Notes: generated from the letters alone by a model not told the origin. Numbered from the stretch's first letter, positions 7,605 through 16,366 are shown. The stretch: 64,000 nt of DNA from DATKJS01 sp050015275 (GCA_050015275.1 JBEKBS010000010.1:62001-126000); one strand, 5' to 3'. Program-made: numbers and translations.

Positions 7605-8516
7605 CTATCTTTTTGCCCTGCGCGCTCCCTGATAGATCCGCTGCCAGTAAGCGTCCTTGAGGTTCGAAACCTGGACGACCGGCTTTTCGTGGACCGTCGC
7701 GCTGATGAACTGCTCGCGGTTGATCATCATCCCGACGTGGCCGATCTTGTTTTTCGCGCTGCCGAAAAAGACGAGATCTCCGGCCGTCTCGTCCCCGGCC
7801 ATGACCGCGAGAAGGCCGCTCCCCTTGAACTGGATGTCCGCGTCCCGGAGGATGGGGATGCCGCTCATTTTGTAGATGAGCTGGACGAAACCGGAGCAGT
7901 CAAGGCCGAACGGGGATGTCCCCCCCCAGAGGTAGGGGAGTCCGATGAAGCGCTCGGACAAGGCGACCATCTCTTCGGGGGTCCGGCGTGGCCAGACCAT
8001 CGGCCCCTCGTGGAAAGCCCCGTCGCCTTTCTGGATCCAGGCCTTGGTCCCGCAGGGGAGCACGATCTCCGCCCAGCGCTCGTCCTTTTCCCGGACGATC
8101 TCGAGGACGGAGCTGATCGGGGCCACCTTGACGGGCTTGTGCTTGGTGGTGTCGGGCTCGCGATAGATATTGGCCAGGAGGTCCGTGACCTCGAAGATCC
8201 TGCCCTGCGATGCATAGGACTTGTCCCCCGGTTTCAGGACCCTGAGGGAGGGCCCGAAGATCCAGCCCTTGTAGGTGTCGGGCGTCTCGACGTCATACCA
8301 GACCTCCCCGTCTGAGTTCTTCTCTGTAGCGAGGACAATGACGTTCGTGCCGAGGAGGGCCTGGCTGACGACGTCGGACGTCGAGGTCGACCGGCTGTGC
8401 ATGTCCTCGGCCGGATTGATGACCACGGCCGCAAGGGGCGGGGACGATCTTTCCCCCGGCGCGAGGGTGAGCAAGGGAGCGGCGACGATAAGAAAAAGCA
8501 CGGCGAATCTGGGCAT
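7605..8516 (-). CDS. Secreted NlpC/P60 peptidase with SH3 domains
   Basis: Probable exported cysteine peptidase that cuts peptidoglycan stem peptides (NlpC/P60 enzymes often hydrolyse the D-Glu-to-diamino-acid bond). The 303-residue protein has a signal peptide (residues 1-20), two SH3-like segments (about 40-100 and 108-165) and a C-terminal NlpC/P60 domain. Catalytic residues are C207 (GLDCSGF), H260 (IGHVGM) and H276. The ATG at 8516 is chosen because AGGAG lies eight bases upstream and the signal peptide starts there; an upstream in-frame ATG at 8582 lacks both. It is divergent from a dipeptide epimerase, the same enzyme pairing as YkfC/YkfB in Bacillus. Confidence 0.9.
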   Translation of the reverse strand: MPRFAVLFLIVAAPLLTLAPGERSSPPLAAVVINPAEDMHSRSTSTSDVVSQALLGTNVIVLATEKNSDGEVWYDVETPDTYKGWIFGPSLRVLKPGDKSYASQGRIFEVTDLLANIYREPDTTKHKPVKVAPISSVLEIVREKDERWAEIVLPCGTKAWIQKGDGAFHEGPMVWPRRTPEEMVALSERFIGLPYLWGGTSPFGLDCSGFVQLIYKMSGIPILRDADIQFKGSGLLAVMAGDETAGDLVFFGSAKNKIGHVGMMINREQFISATVHEKPVVQVSNLKDAYWQRIYQGARRAKR

Positions 8517-8537
8517 GGCCTGATCTCCTGAAGGTCC

Positions 8538-8543
8538 ATTATA
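8538..8543 (-). promoter_or_regulatory. -10 element of the NlpC/P60 gene
   Basis: On the minus strand a perfect TATAAT lies 21 bases upstream of the start codon. A recognisable -35 is weak (TTTTCG at about 17 bases), so only the -10 is called. Confidence 0.55.
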
Positions 8544-8599
8544 GCCCTGAACGCGGCTGGCGAAAAGCCGTGACCTCATCATCGCTCCCGCGAATCAGC

Positions 8600-8629
8600 T
8601 GGATATTTTCAGGGGCCTTTTCATATAAT
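8600..8629 (+). promoter_or_regulatory. Promoter of the dipeptide epimerase gene
   Basis: TGGATA (8600-8605) and a perfect TATAAT (8624-8629) are separated by 18 bases. The predicted start of transcription is about 15 bases before the ATG at 8651, and GAGAGGAG lies between. Confidence 0.6.
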
Positions 8630-8650
8630 GGCCGGCGAGAGGAGTCGGCC

Positions 8651-9775
8651 ATGAAAAGAAAGGATTTCCTGAAATTGTCGGGAGCGGCCGCGGCCGGCGC
8701 GCTCGTTTCGGTCCCATCCGCGCTCGGCCAAGCCCTCAAGGATGGAAGGGGAAAGACACGGGTCTCAGTCAAGCTTATCGACCTCAAGCTCCGGCACGCC
8801 TGGGGACTCTCGCGCGGGACCTGGACGACACGGCGCAACGCCTTCCTCAAGATCGAGCGCGACGGGACCGTGGGGATGGGGGAGGCGGCTCCGATCGCCC
8901 GCTATGAAGAGACCGCGGAGGGCGCCGCCGCCTTCATCGAAAAGGCCCGGCCCGTCCTGGAGGGGGACCTCCGCGAATACGCCGTCCGCTGGAACGAGCT
9001 CGAGACCCTGACCCCGGGCGAGCACGCGGCCAAGGCCGCCATCGACATGGCCCTCCTGGACTGGACGGGCAAAAAGCTCGGCGTTCCGCTTTGGAGACTC
9101 CTCGGGCTCGGCCGCGACAAGGCCCTGACGACGACCTATTCCATCGGCATCGACGAGGTGCCGGCCATGCAGCAGAAGGTCCGCGAGGCCGCGGACTTCG
9201 GCGTTTACAAGATCAAGGTCGGAACCAAGGACGACCGGAAGATCATCGAGGGGATCCGGGCCGTCACTGGCAAGCCCCTCCGTGTGGACGCCAATGAGGG
9301 CTGGAAATCGAAGGAGGAGGCCCTGGAGATGATCGACTGGATGGCGGGCCGGGGCGTCGAGCTCGTCGAACAGCCCATGCCCGCCGCCATGCTCAAGGAC
9401 TATGCCTGGCTCAAGGAGAGGGCGAAGCTCCCGATCTTCGCCGACGAGAGCCTGATGAAGGCCTCGGATATCCCGAAGATCACGCCGTACTTCCACGGCC
9501 TCAACATCAAGCTCATGAAGTGCGGGGGTGTCCAGGAGGCCGTTCGGATGGCCGCGATGGCCCGGGCGCTCGGCCTGAAGCTCATGGTCGGTTGCATGAT
9601 CGAGACCTCCCTCGGCATTTCGGCGGCCGCGGCCGTCATGCCGCTTTTCGACTACGCCGACCTTGACGGGAACCTGCTCATCGCGAACGACCCCTTCCAG
9701 GGAGTCCAGACCGTCAAGGACCGTCTTGTCCTCAACGTTCGGCCCGGGCTGGGAGTGACCGGCGACGTCTGGTAG
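8651..9775 (+). CDS. L-Ala-D/L-Glu-type dipeptide epimerase, apparently exported
   Basis: Enolase-superfamily enzyme of the dipeptide epimerase group, which epimerises L-Ala-D-Glu from murein peptides to L-Ala-L-Glu. The 374-residue protein has the catalytic lysines of KIK (K187, K189), metal ligands D213, E240 and D265, and the opposite-face lysine K287. TTYSIGID is typical of the subgroup. The start at 8651 has GAGAGGAG seven bases upstream. Unusually, residues 1-27 form a leader (KRKDFLKLSGAAAAGALVS) resembling a Tat signal with KR instead of RR. Exact substrate is inferred; other dipeptides are possible. Confidence 0.85.
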   Translation: MKRKDFLKLSGAAAAGALVSVPSALGQALKDGRGKTRVSVKLIDLKLRHAWGLSRGTWTTRRNAFLKIERDGTVGMGEAAPIARYEETAEGAAAFIEKARPVLEGDLREYAVRWNELETLTPGEHAAKAAIDMALLDWTGKKLGVPLWRLLGLGRDKALTTTYSIGIDEVPAMQQKVREAADFGVYKIKVGTKDDRKIIEGIRAVTGKPLRVDANEGWKSKEEALEMIDWMAGRGVELVEQPMPAAMLKDYAWLKERAKLPIFADESLMKASDIPKITPYFHGLNIKLMKCGGVQEAVRMAAMARALGLKLMVGCMIETSLGISAAAAVMPLFDYADLDGNLLIANDPFQGVQTVKDRLVLNVRPGLGVTGDVW

Positions 9776-9878
9776 AAGCCCACGACCCACGTCCATGAGG
9801 CGATGGCCTACGGGCGGCGAGGCCGCGCGGAACTTCCCGTTGATATGAGCTGACACGGAAAGGAAAAGACGCCAGGGC

Positions 9879-11546
9879 CTACGATCGCCCGACCTGGATC
9901 TTGAGCTTCCGGCCGACCGTGAGCTCGTCCGACGTCAAGCTATTGTCGGCCTTGATCTTCTCGACCGTCGTCCCAAACATCTTGGAGATCGTGAAGAGGG
10001 TGTCCCCGGCCTTGACCACGTAGATCACCTTTTCCCCCGGCTTGGCGGCCGGCGAAGATACGGCTGGAGAGGGATTCGAAGGCTGGCCGCTGACGGGGAT
10101 CCGGAGGACCTGGCCTTCGCGGATGATCGTGCTGCTCTTCAGTCCGTTGAGCCGCATCAGGATGTCCACGGACGTCCGGAATTTGCGGGCGATGGCCCCG
10201 AGCGAATCCCCCCTGAGGACTCGATAACGGTCCGTGATGACATCGGGCGGGACGTATTGAGGAAGGGTTGCGACACAGCTCAGGCATTTCTCCCCGTAGC
10301 CATCGGGGACGCGGAGATCGTATTCGTAGTTGGGCGTCGAGTCAAACCGGAGCTCGGGATTGAGGACGGTCAGGAGGAGCGGGTCGAGCCCCAGGCTCTG
10401 GGCCAGTCCGGCCAGCTTGACGGGAGTGTTGACCCGGACGGTCTCGAACTTCAGGGGCGGGTCGGGCGCCGGCAGCTCGAAGCCGTACTTGGCCGGGTTG
10501 GAGATGATCATCAGGGCCGCGATGAACCGGGGCACGTAGCGGGCCGTTTGCCAGGGCAGGCTGTTGAAGAGGTCCCAGAAGTTGTCGAGATAGTCGATCC
10601 TCTGGGCCTGGATGACCCTCTGGACATAGCCCTCGCCGCAATTATAGGCCGCCAGGGCCGTCGTCCAGTCCCCGAACATCGCGTGGAGGTCGCCCAGATA
10701 TTGGACAGCCGCTCGGGTGGCTTTCACGGGGTCCATCCGTTCGTCGACGTACTTGTCCCGCTTGAGGCCGTACCGATAGCCTGTTGAAGAGATGAACTGC
10801 CACATCCCCAGGGCGCGGGCGGTGGACAGGGCCCGGACCATGAACCAGCTCTCGATCATCGGGACCCAGGCGAGCTGTTCGGGGAGCGCCGCTCCGCGAA
10901 GCTCGTCGGTGATCATGTCCTTGTACAGCCCGGACCGCTTATAGGCGCCCAGGAACCAGGCCTTTTCGCCGGTCTGGAAACTCGAGATTTCCTTCTCGAC
11001 CCACTGGTTCTCGACGAGGGGGATGGAGTTGTTGACCGAGGAGACGGTCCTCATCCTGGGAGCGTTCATCTGCTGGCTCGAGGCGTAGACCTGCTGGATC
11101 CTCTGGGCGATCAGGATCCGGAGGCCGTTTTTTTCCCGGAGAAGGGGGGAGTCTTGGGCAAGCTTGATTTTGGGGAGGGTCTCGTAGGCTTCGTCGAGCT
11201 TGGCCAGAGCGGTGTCCATGTCCTTCCGGTCGATGGCGCCCAGGGCCTCCTGATAGGCGGCGAACCCTTCCTCAAGAAGGGCCGAGGCCTCCTTGTCCGT
11301 GTCGCCGTTCTTCTCGGCCTGGGCCTCGCCGTTGATATCCGTCTTCTCCAGAACGGGAAGCTCGTTCGGTTTGGCCGGCTTGCCGGTCTCCCGGCCCGTA
11401 GGGGTAATGGGGACTGCCTTCCCGGCCGGTTGGGCCGGCGTTCCGGGGGTCGTTTTGACGGGTTTGGGGTGCGATGCACAGCCGGAGAGAGAGAACGCCA
11501 GGGCAACGGACACGAGGCAACTGATAACCATAATCCGGATCTTCAT
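9879..11546 (-). CDS. mltD: Membrane-bound lytic murein transglycosylase D with two LysM domains
   Basis: Lytic transglycosylase that cleaves peptidoglycan glycan strands to anhydro-muropeptides. The 555-residue product is a lipoprotein (lipobox LSGC, Cys23). A low-complexity and helical N-terminal part precedes the SLT domain with catalytic E232 (MIESWF), the GMWQFISSTG segment and AAYNCGEG. Two C-terminal LysM modules (about 440-484 and 507-551) bind glycan. The start at 11546 is chosen because the lipoprotein signal begins there; open frame further upstream looks non-coding. It lies 37 bases after galE but has its own predicted promoter. Confidence 0.93.
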   Translation of the reverse strand: MKIRIMVISCLVSVALAFSLSGCASHPKPVKTTPGTPAQPAGKAVPITPTGRETGKPAKPNELPVLEKTDINGEAQAEKNGDTDKEASALLEEGFAAYQEALGAIDRKDMDTALAKLDEAYETLPKIKLAQDSPLLREKNGLRILIAQRIQQVYASSQQMNAPRMRTVSSVNNSIPLVENQWVEKEISSFQTGEKAWFLGAYKRSGLYKDMITDELRGAALPEQLAWVPMIESWFMVRALSTARALGMWQFISSTGYRYGLKRDKYVDERMDPVKATRAAVQYLGDLHAMFGDWTTALAAYNCGEGYVQRVIQAQRIDYLDNFWDLFNSLPWQTARYVPRFIAALMIISNPAKYGFELPAPDPPLKFETVRVNTPVKLAGLAQSLGLDPLLLTVLNPELRFDSTPNYEYDLRVPDGYGEKCLSCVATLPQYVPPDVITDRYRVLRGDSLGAIARKFRTSVDILMRLNGLKSSTIIREGQVLRIPVSGQPSNPSPAVSSPAAKPGEKVIYVVKAGDTLFTISKMFGTTVEKIKADNSLTSDELTVGRKLKIQVGRS

Positions 11547-11558
11547 TTTTAGCCCATA

Positions 11559-11587
11559 GTTATAGCATGAGGGAAGAACGGCGTCAA
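11559..11587 (-). promoter_or_regulatory. Promoter of mltD, very short leader
   Basis: On the minus strand TTGACG and TATAAC are separated by exactly 17 bases, the -35 overlapping the end of galE. The -10 ends only 12 bases before the mltD ATG, so the predicted leader is about six bases with no room for a ribosome-binding site. Confidence 0.65.
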
Positions 11588-12561
11588 CCCGCCATTCCCG
11601 AGCTGTGCCATTTCCAGGCGGTCTCGATGATCGTCTCGAGCGACGAAAGCGCGGGCCTCCAGCCGAGAGCCTGCTCCGCTCTCTCGTTGGAGGCGAGGAG
11701 GACGGCCACGTCGCCCTCCCGCCGCGGCCGGACGTCATAGGGGATCTTCCGACCCGTCACCTCTTCGGCTTTCCGGATGACCTCCAGGACGGAAAAGCCG
11801 ACATTGGTCCCGAGGTTGAAGCTGTCGCTCGGCCGGCCCGAAAGGAGGGCCTTCAGGGCCAGGACGTGGGCCGCGGCCAGGTCGGCGACGTGGATGTAAT
11901 CCCTGACGGCCGTCCCGTCCGGCGTCGGAAAATCGTCCCCGAAAATGCCGAGCCGCGGTCCCTTTCCGAGGAGACTGAGGAGGATGTTCGGGATGAGGTG
12001 CGTCTCGGGGTGGTGCGTTTCTCCCGTTTCCCCGTCCGGGTCGGCGCCGGCGGCGTTGAAATACCGGAGGGAAATGGACCTCAGGCCGTAGGCCCGGTCA
12101 TAGTCCCGGAGGATCCTTTCGACCATGAGCTTGGTCTGGCCGTAGGGGTTGGCCGGATTGAGCGGATGGGTCTCGGGGATGGGCGTCTCCTCCGGGACGC
12201 CGTAGATGGCCGCGCTCGAGGAGAAGATGAGGTTGGCCACGCCGGCCTCGAGCATGGCATCGAGGAGGTTGAGACTGGTCTGGAGGTTATGGGTGTAGTA
12301 TTTCCGAGGGTCGGCGTAGGACTCACCGACCTGGATGAGGGAGGCGAAATGGAGGACGGCCGCGATGGACCTCGTCCGGAACGCCTCCCGAACGGCAGGC
12401 TTGTCCATCAGGTCGCCCTGGACGTACGGCGTCGTCCGGATGAGATCCTTCTTGCCTGAGGAGAAATTATCGAAGACGAGAACGTCGAACCCGTTTCTTC
12501 GGAGTTCCTTGACCGTATGCGACCCGATGTAGCCGGCGCCCCCGGTGACAAGGATGGTCAT
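11584..12561 (-). CDS. galE: UDP-glucose 4-epimerase
   Basis: GalE interconverts UDP-glucose and UDP-galactose with bound NAD, supplying galactose units for surface glycans. The 325-residue protein is a short-chain dehydrogenase fold with the NAD motif TGGAGYIGSH at residues 6-15 and the catalytic YGQTK (Tyr-x-x-x-Lys). LRYFNAAGADPDGE matches the GalE substrate-binding loop. Length is typical. Its ATG overlaps the stop of the CCA-adding enzyme (ATGA), so the two are coupled. Confidence 0.95.
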   Translation of the reverse strand: MTILVTGGAGYIGSHTVKELRRNGFDVLVFDNFSSGKKDLIRTTPYVQGDLMDKPAVREAFRTRSIAAVLHFASLIQVGESYADPRKYYTHNLQTSLNLLDAMLEAGVANLIFSSSAAIYGVPEETPIPETHPLNPANPYGQTKLMVERILRDYDRAYGLRSISLRYFNAAGADPDGETGETHHPETHLIPNILLSLLGKGPRLGIFGDDFPTPDGTAVRDYIHVADLAAAHVLALKALLSGRPSDSFNLGTNVGFSVLEVIRKAEEVTGRKIPYDVRPRREGDVAVLLASNERAEQALGWRPALSSLETIIETAWKWHSSGMAG

Positions 12562-14054
12562 ACCGTCTTCCTTTCGATGAGCCGGCGGGCCTTTTCGAGC
12601 CCCTGCGCCCTGGTCTCGAAGCCGCCGTCGAGCTGCATCTTGGTGAGCTTCTTCAGGATCTTCCCCATGCCGGGCCCCGGAGGGACGCCCAGGCCGATGA
12701 GGTCCCGGCCCATGATCAGGGGCTTGATCGTCTCCCTGTTGACCCGGAGTTCCTCGAACCGCCGGACGAGCCAGCGGGCCTCGCGGTCCAGGCCCCGGAC
12801 AAGCCTCTTCCCGCGGCCGGCCCGGTCGGCCGCGTCGAGATAGATCATCAGGCTGATCTCCCCCCGGATCTCAGCCGCCAGACGGTTGAAGGCCTTTTTC
12901 GTGACCGATCCCCTGTTCTGCCAGAGCTCGGCGGCCCGATGATGGGTCCGGATGAGGAGGGGGACCATCTGACCCAAGGGATATCCGTTCCAGGAGTGGA
13001 TCCGGAAACGCGCCAGGACCTTCCCGGCCAGCCGGCCGCTCAGGACGTCGTGCCCGCAGGAGGTGATAGCCATCCGGCCCCGCTTGAATTCCCAGCGCGT
13101 GGTCGCCCGCTTGCCGATATCGTGATAGAGAGCGGCCAGGAGAAGGGTCAACGTCCTGGCCTGGTCGAGGCCGACGCCCCGGGCCAGGGAGGCCGCCTGG
13201 TCGACGGCGAGCTTCGTGTGCTGCCAGACCGTGTGGTGGCCGAAGGGGTCCTTTTCCGGGTGGAAGACCGAGTCCTGGATGACGAGGGCCAGGGCGCCGA
13301 GTTCGGGGAACAGCTCGTCCAGGACCCCGAGCTTGAAAAGCTCTTCGAGGCCCACCGAAGGCCGGGCCGACCCGAGGAGGATCTTGAACAGCTCCTCGTT
13401 GACCCGCTCGACGCTCAGGCCGCCGAGGTCGATGGACCGCGCGATCCCGTAGATCGCGGGATCGACGGAGAACCCGAGGACCGAGGCGAAACGGGCGACC
13501 CGCAGGATGCGGAGCGGGTCGTCGGGGAAGGCGCCGGGGTTCGTCAGCCTGATCCTTTTCGCCAGCGTATCTTCCCGGCCCCCGAAGGGATCGATGAGAA
13601 CGCCGTCCTTGAGCCGGAGGGCCATGCTGTTGCAGCGGAAGTCGCGGCGCTCCAAGTCTTTTTCGATGGGCAGCTCCGGGTCGGCGGCGATGACGAAGTC
13701 TTTATGGCCCTTGGCCCCGCTCCCGCGGGGAAGGTCCTTCCTCGGCAGGGCGACATCGTAGGTCTTGCCGGCAAGCGTGAACTTGATGATCCCGAAGCTC
13801 TTCCCGACCAGGCCGACCCGGCCGTGTTTCCGGAGCTCGCGGACGATCTCCGTGATCGGCCGGCGGGCGACAAGGAGATCGACGTCGGGAGAGGGCGTCC
13901 CGCGGATGAGGTCGCGGACCGATCCGCCGACGGCGTAGACGTCCCCGCCGAAAAGCCTGACGAAGAGTTTCCGGTCGGCGAAATCGAGCTTCAGCTGAGC
14001 CATCTCAATTTCATATTCTAGCAGGTTTTCCCGCGAGCTGGGAAGAAGATTCAT
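12558..14054 (-). CDS. CCA-adding/poly(A) polymerase-type nucleotidyltransferase with HD domain
   Basis: Class II tRNA nucleotidyltransferase-family protein, expected to add CCA (or part of it) to tRNA 3' ends. The 498-residue frame shows GGSVRD (43-48), the metal-binding DVDL (57-60), the RRDFRCNSMA motif and helical RNA-binding segments. A C-terminal HD domain with YHDIGK suggests phosphatase or phosphodiesterase activity. Neither the ATG at 14054 nor the alternative at 14003 (MAQLKLDF) has a good ribosome-binding site, so the first 17 residues are uncertain. It overlaps galE. Whether it adds C, A or both cannot be told from sequence alone. Confidence 0.88.
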   Translation of the reverse strand: MNLLPSSRENLLEYEIEMAQLKLDFADRKLFVRLFGGDVYAVGGSVRDLIRGTPSPDVDLLVARRPITEIVRELRKHGRVGLVGKSFGIIKFTLAGKTYDVALPRKDLPRGSGAKGHKDFVIAADPELPIEKDLERRDFRCNSMALRLKDGVLIDPFGGREDTLAKRIRLTNPGAFPDDPLRILRVARFASVLGFSVDPAIYGIARSIDLGGLSVERVNEELFKILLGSARPSVGLEELFKLGVLDELFPELGALALVIQDSVFHPEKDPFGHHTVWQHTKLAVDQAASLARGVGLDQARTLTLLLAALYHDIGKRATTRWEFKRGRMAITSCGHDVLSGRLAGKVLARFRIHSWNGYPLGQMVPLLIRTHHRAAELWQNRGSVTKKAFNRLAAEIRGEISLMIYLDAADRAGRGKRLVRGLDREARWLVRRFEELRVNRETIKPLIMGRDLIGLGVPPGPGMGKILKKLTKMQLDGGFETRAQGLEKARRLIERKTV

Positions 14055-14107
14055 GGGGACGGTCTTGCCCTTCTGAGAAAAACAGGACCGTCCTCCTTTA
14101 TTCTTTC

Positions 14108-15328
14108 TTATTCGGAAAAATTAGCCAGGACCCCCTTGACCGCGTCCTTGTGGACCATGAACATCAGGGTCTTGAGCTTGATGTAGTCGTCCCGGTAGAA
14201 ATAATACCCTTTGTGGTCGCTCCGGTAGGCGTTCTCCCAAGAGTCCTTGATCAGGAACCAGACGTCCTTGCCTTCCTTATACCCCACGCAGTGGACCGCA
14301 TGGTCGTCCGTGGAGCTTCCCGAGACGAAGCGGTACTCCCGGCTCGACTGGTCGATGAAGTTCCGGGGAATATCGAACGAAGGAACGATGGCGATGCCGA
14401 GCTCCCCGCAGTATCCCGGTTCGGTGAAGTCCACGGCCAGGTCGGCCGAGTACCCCCGCCGGAGGGCCCGGAGGAGCGCCAGCGAAAATTCGAAAAGGGG
14501 CAGGTTGTGGTAGTCGCGGCCGTGTCCCCAGTTGTCGGGGACCCTGTATTCGCCCTTCGTGTAGAACGGGAGGTAAGAGAAGCTGATGAAAGAGACGTAA
14601 TCCGCGGGGTTGAGGCCCAAGGTCCGCTCGAGGAATTGCTTCGGGGTCTGGGCGAGGCCGTCCACGGTGATCCTCTCCGGAGGTTTTCCCAGGTGCCGGT
14701 CGAGGATCTCCCGGACGCCGGCGATGGCCCGGGCCTCGTCCCAGTCGCCGCGGGCCTTGAGGCCCTCCAGATAAGCCTTGAACTCGCGGAAGAGCGGGCC
14801 ATGGTCGTGCTCCGTACGCCCGGGGGGAAGGCCCGGATAATCGGCTTCGCGGACGAGGCCGTACTGCTTGACGCGCTCGAGCGCCGAGTTAGGCTCGGAG
14901 CCCTGGCCGAGGAACGACCCCCCCCTTTCCCGGACGAAGCGGCGGCCCTTCTCGACATATTCCCAGTAGACGATGTACATCTCGGACAGCTTGACGTCCG
15001 CCTTGCCGAGGCGCCTCGCTTCGGATTCAAGAAGCGAGGTCGCGGCGAACGACCAGCAGGTCCCGGTCTTTCCCTGCCGGACGGGGGGGAGGTGCGGGAG
15101 TTCGGTGAATTCTCCGGTCTTCGTCGGCCGTTCGACCTTGGCGAAGTCCATGGCCAGGACGGTCTCCTCCACGCCGCCCGCGGTCCTCTTGACGTAGACG
15201 GCTTCGTCCCTGCCCAGCTTCTCGGCGACCCTCTCGCCCTTCGGGGCCTCGTCCTTGCGGCAGGAAACGGCCAAGAGGGCCACGATCGCCAGCGACGGGA
15301 ACGCGATGACCCAAGCTCTCTTCCGCAC
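14108..15328 (-). CDS. Papain-family (C1) cysteine peptidase lipoprotein
   Basis: Envelope-anchored C1 peptidase resembling the bleomycin hydrolase/aminopeptidase C branch. The 406-residue protein has a lipoprotein signal (lipobox AVSC, Cys23) and a catalytic Cys at 91 in QGKTGTCWSF. The His is in STDDHAVHCVGY and the Asn in IKDSWEN, with the expected order and spacing. A GTG start at 15328 is preferred because GAGAGGAGG lies six bases upstream and the signal peptide begins there. Cytosolic aminopeptidase C has no lipid anchor, so this one probably trims peptides outside the cytoplasm. It heads a run continuing into the CCA enzyme, galE and mltD. Confidence 0.85.
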   Translation of the reverse strand: MRKRAWVIAFPSLAIVALLAVSCRKDEAPKGERVAEKLGRDEAVYVKRTAGGVEETVLAMDFAKVERPTKTGEFTELPHLPPVRQGKTGTCWSFAATSLLESEARRLGKADVKLSEMYIVYWEYVEKGRRFVRERGGSFLGQGSEPNSALERVKQYGLVREADYPGLPPGRTEHDHGPLFREFKAYLEGLKARGDWDEARAIAGVREILDRHLGKPPERITVDGLAQTPKQFLERTLGLNPADYVSFISFSYLPFYTKGEYRVPDNWGHGRDYHNLPLFEFSLALLRALRRGYSADLAVDFTEPGYCGELGIAIVPSFDIPRNFIDQSSREYRFVSGSSTDDHAVHCVGYKEGKDVWFLIKDSWENAYRSDHKGYYFYRDDYIKLKTLMFMVHKDAVKGVLANFSE

Positions 15329-15369
15329 AGACAGCCTCCTCTCCGGGCACCTCGCCGGCCCGGCCTCGA

Positions 15370-15398
15370 AGCATATCCTTTCGGGCGGCAAAAAACAA
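15370..15398 (-). promoter_or_regulatory. Promoter of the C1 peptidase gene
   Basis: On the minus strand TTGTTT and TATGCT are separated by 17 bases. Transcription would start about 35 bases before the GTG at 15328, leaving room for the strong ribosome-binding site. Confidence 0.55.
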
Positions 15399-15443
15399 TG
15401 GCCCGGTCCGGGAAGCAGAGCGTTTTTCAATGGTCGCGCCGGC

Positions 15444-15472
15444 TTGTCTCACGGGTTCTTTTCGTGTATCCT
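15444..15472 (+). promoter_or_regulatory. Promoter of the WHy/LEA14-like gene, very short leader
   Basis: TTGTCT and TATCCT are separated by exactly 17 bases. Only 12 bases separate the -10 from the ATG at 15485, so the predicted leader is about six bases. Confidence 0.55.
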
Positions 15473-15484
15473 AGGGATTTCAAA

Positions 15485-16366
15485 ATGATAATATTCCAGC
15501 GGAACCCAGTCCTGCCGCGGTTCGCGGCGCAGATCCTGTTCGTCTTCGCGGCCTTTTCGGCTGCGGTCCCCCTTTGGAGTATTGCGGGCGGCTTCCCGCG
15601 GGAGGACATTTCGCTTTCTCTGAGGGAAAAAGTCATCCAGGACCTCAGCTCATCCGGCCTCACCCTGGCCTTCCACATCAATGTCACGAACGGAGCGGCG
15701 TCGGATCGGAAGCTCGTCCGGTACCGCTATCGGGTCATCATCAACCAGAGGGAATTCCTCAACATGTCCGTGAGCCTCGACGAACCGCTCTCCCTGCCCG
15801 GCGGGCGGGACACCTTGATCGCCCTGCCCGTAAAGATCTCCTACGCCTTGCTCTTCGAGGCCGTGGGCCCGATCGAGGAAAAAGCCTTGTGCGACATCGT
15901 CGGGGACATGTTCTTCACCGATGACAGGAAACGTGAGGAGAGGGCGGGGTTCGCCTTTCCGGGAGAGTTCCCCATCTTCAAGGACCCGGAGGTCGATTTC
16001 CTTCCCGTTAAGGTCAACGACCTGACCGTCGGCGGGGCCGACCTCGTCTTCCGGCCCCGGTTCAAGAACCTCAACGGCTACGAGCTCATCGTCAGCCGGA
16101 TCAATTACAGCCTGTCGTTCGGGGAAAAAGAGGTCCTTTCCGGCCTCGTCCCCGGAGACAAGAGCCTGCCGCGCTCGGGTGAGCGGATCTTTTCCCTGCC
16201 TTTCATCATCGATTTCTTCGAGGCTGGAAAGGACGTCCGGGACCTTTTTCAGAAGCCGGCCATGCCCTGCCGCTTGGCAGGCGAGATGGAGATCGCTTCC
16301 GTTTGGGGCCGGCTCCTCATCCATTTCGACAAATCCCAGACCGTGCCGGTCGAGAAGCCGTCCTGA
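15485..16366 (+). CDS. Exported WHy/LEA14-like domain protein
   Basis: Function unknown. The 293-residue protein has an N-terminal signal segment (AAQILFVFAAFSAAVPLWS). Two beta-rich halves follow, each with the FxxxVxNxNxxxLxxxxxxY layout of water-stress/LEA14-type domains (for example FRPRFKNLNGYELIVSRINY and FHINVTNGAASDRKLVRYRY). Related domains occur in periplasmic lipoproteins and stress proteins. Open frame upstream of 15485 is antisense to the C1 peptidase and is not taken as coding. There is no ribosome-binding site in front of the ATG. Confidence 0.7.
   Translation: MIIFQRNPVLPRFAAQILFVFAAFSAAVPLWSIAGGFPREDISLSLREKVIQDLSSSGLTLAFHINVTNGAASDRKLVRYRYRVIINQREFLNMSVSLDEPLSLPGGRDTLIALPVKISYALLFEAVGPIEEKALCDIVGDMFFTDDRKREERAGFAFPGEFPIFKDPEVDFLPVKVNDLTVGGADLVFRPRFKNLNGYELIVSRINYSLSFGEKEVLSGLVPGDKSLPRSGERIFSLPFIIDFFEAGKDVRDLFQKPAMPCRLAGEMEIASVWGRLLIHFDKSQTVPVEKPS

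Noticed and set aside
7650..7680. GGTTCGAAAC, resembling a tRNA T-arm
   Set aside because: It lies inside the NlpC/P60 coding sequence and has no matching D-arm, anticodon arm or acceptor stem.
14150..15484. Open frame upstream of the WHy-like gene that would make a 738-residue fusion
   Set aside because: The first 445 codons are antisense to the C1 peptidase with its intact catalytic residues and look like non-coding mirror sequence. The exported protein starts at 15485, right after a promoter.
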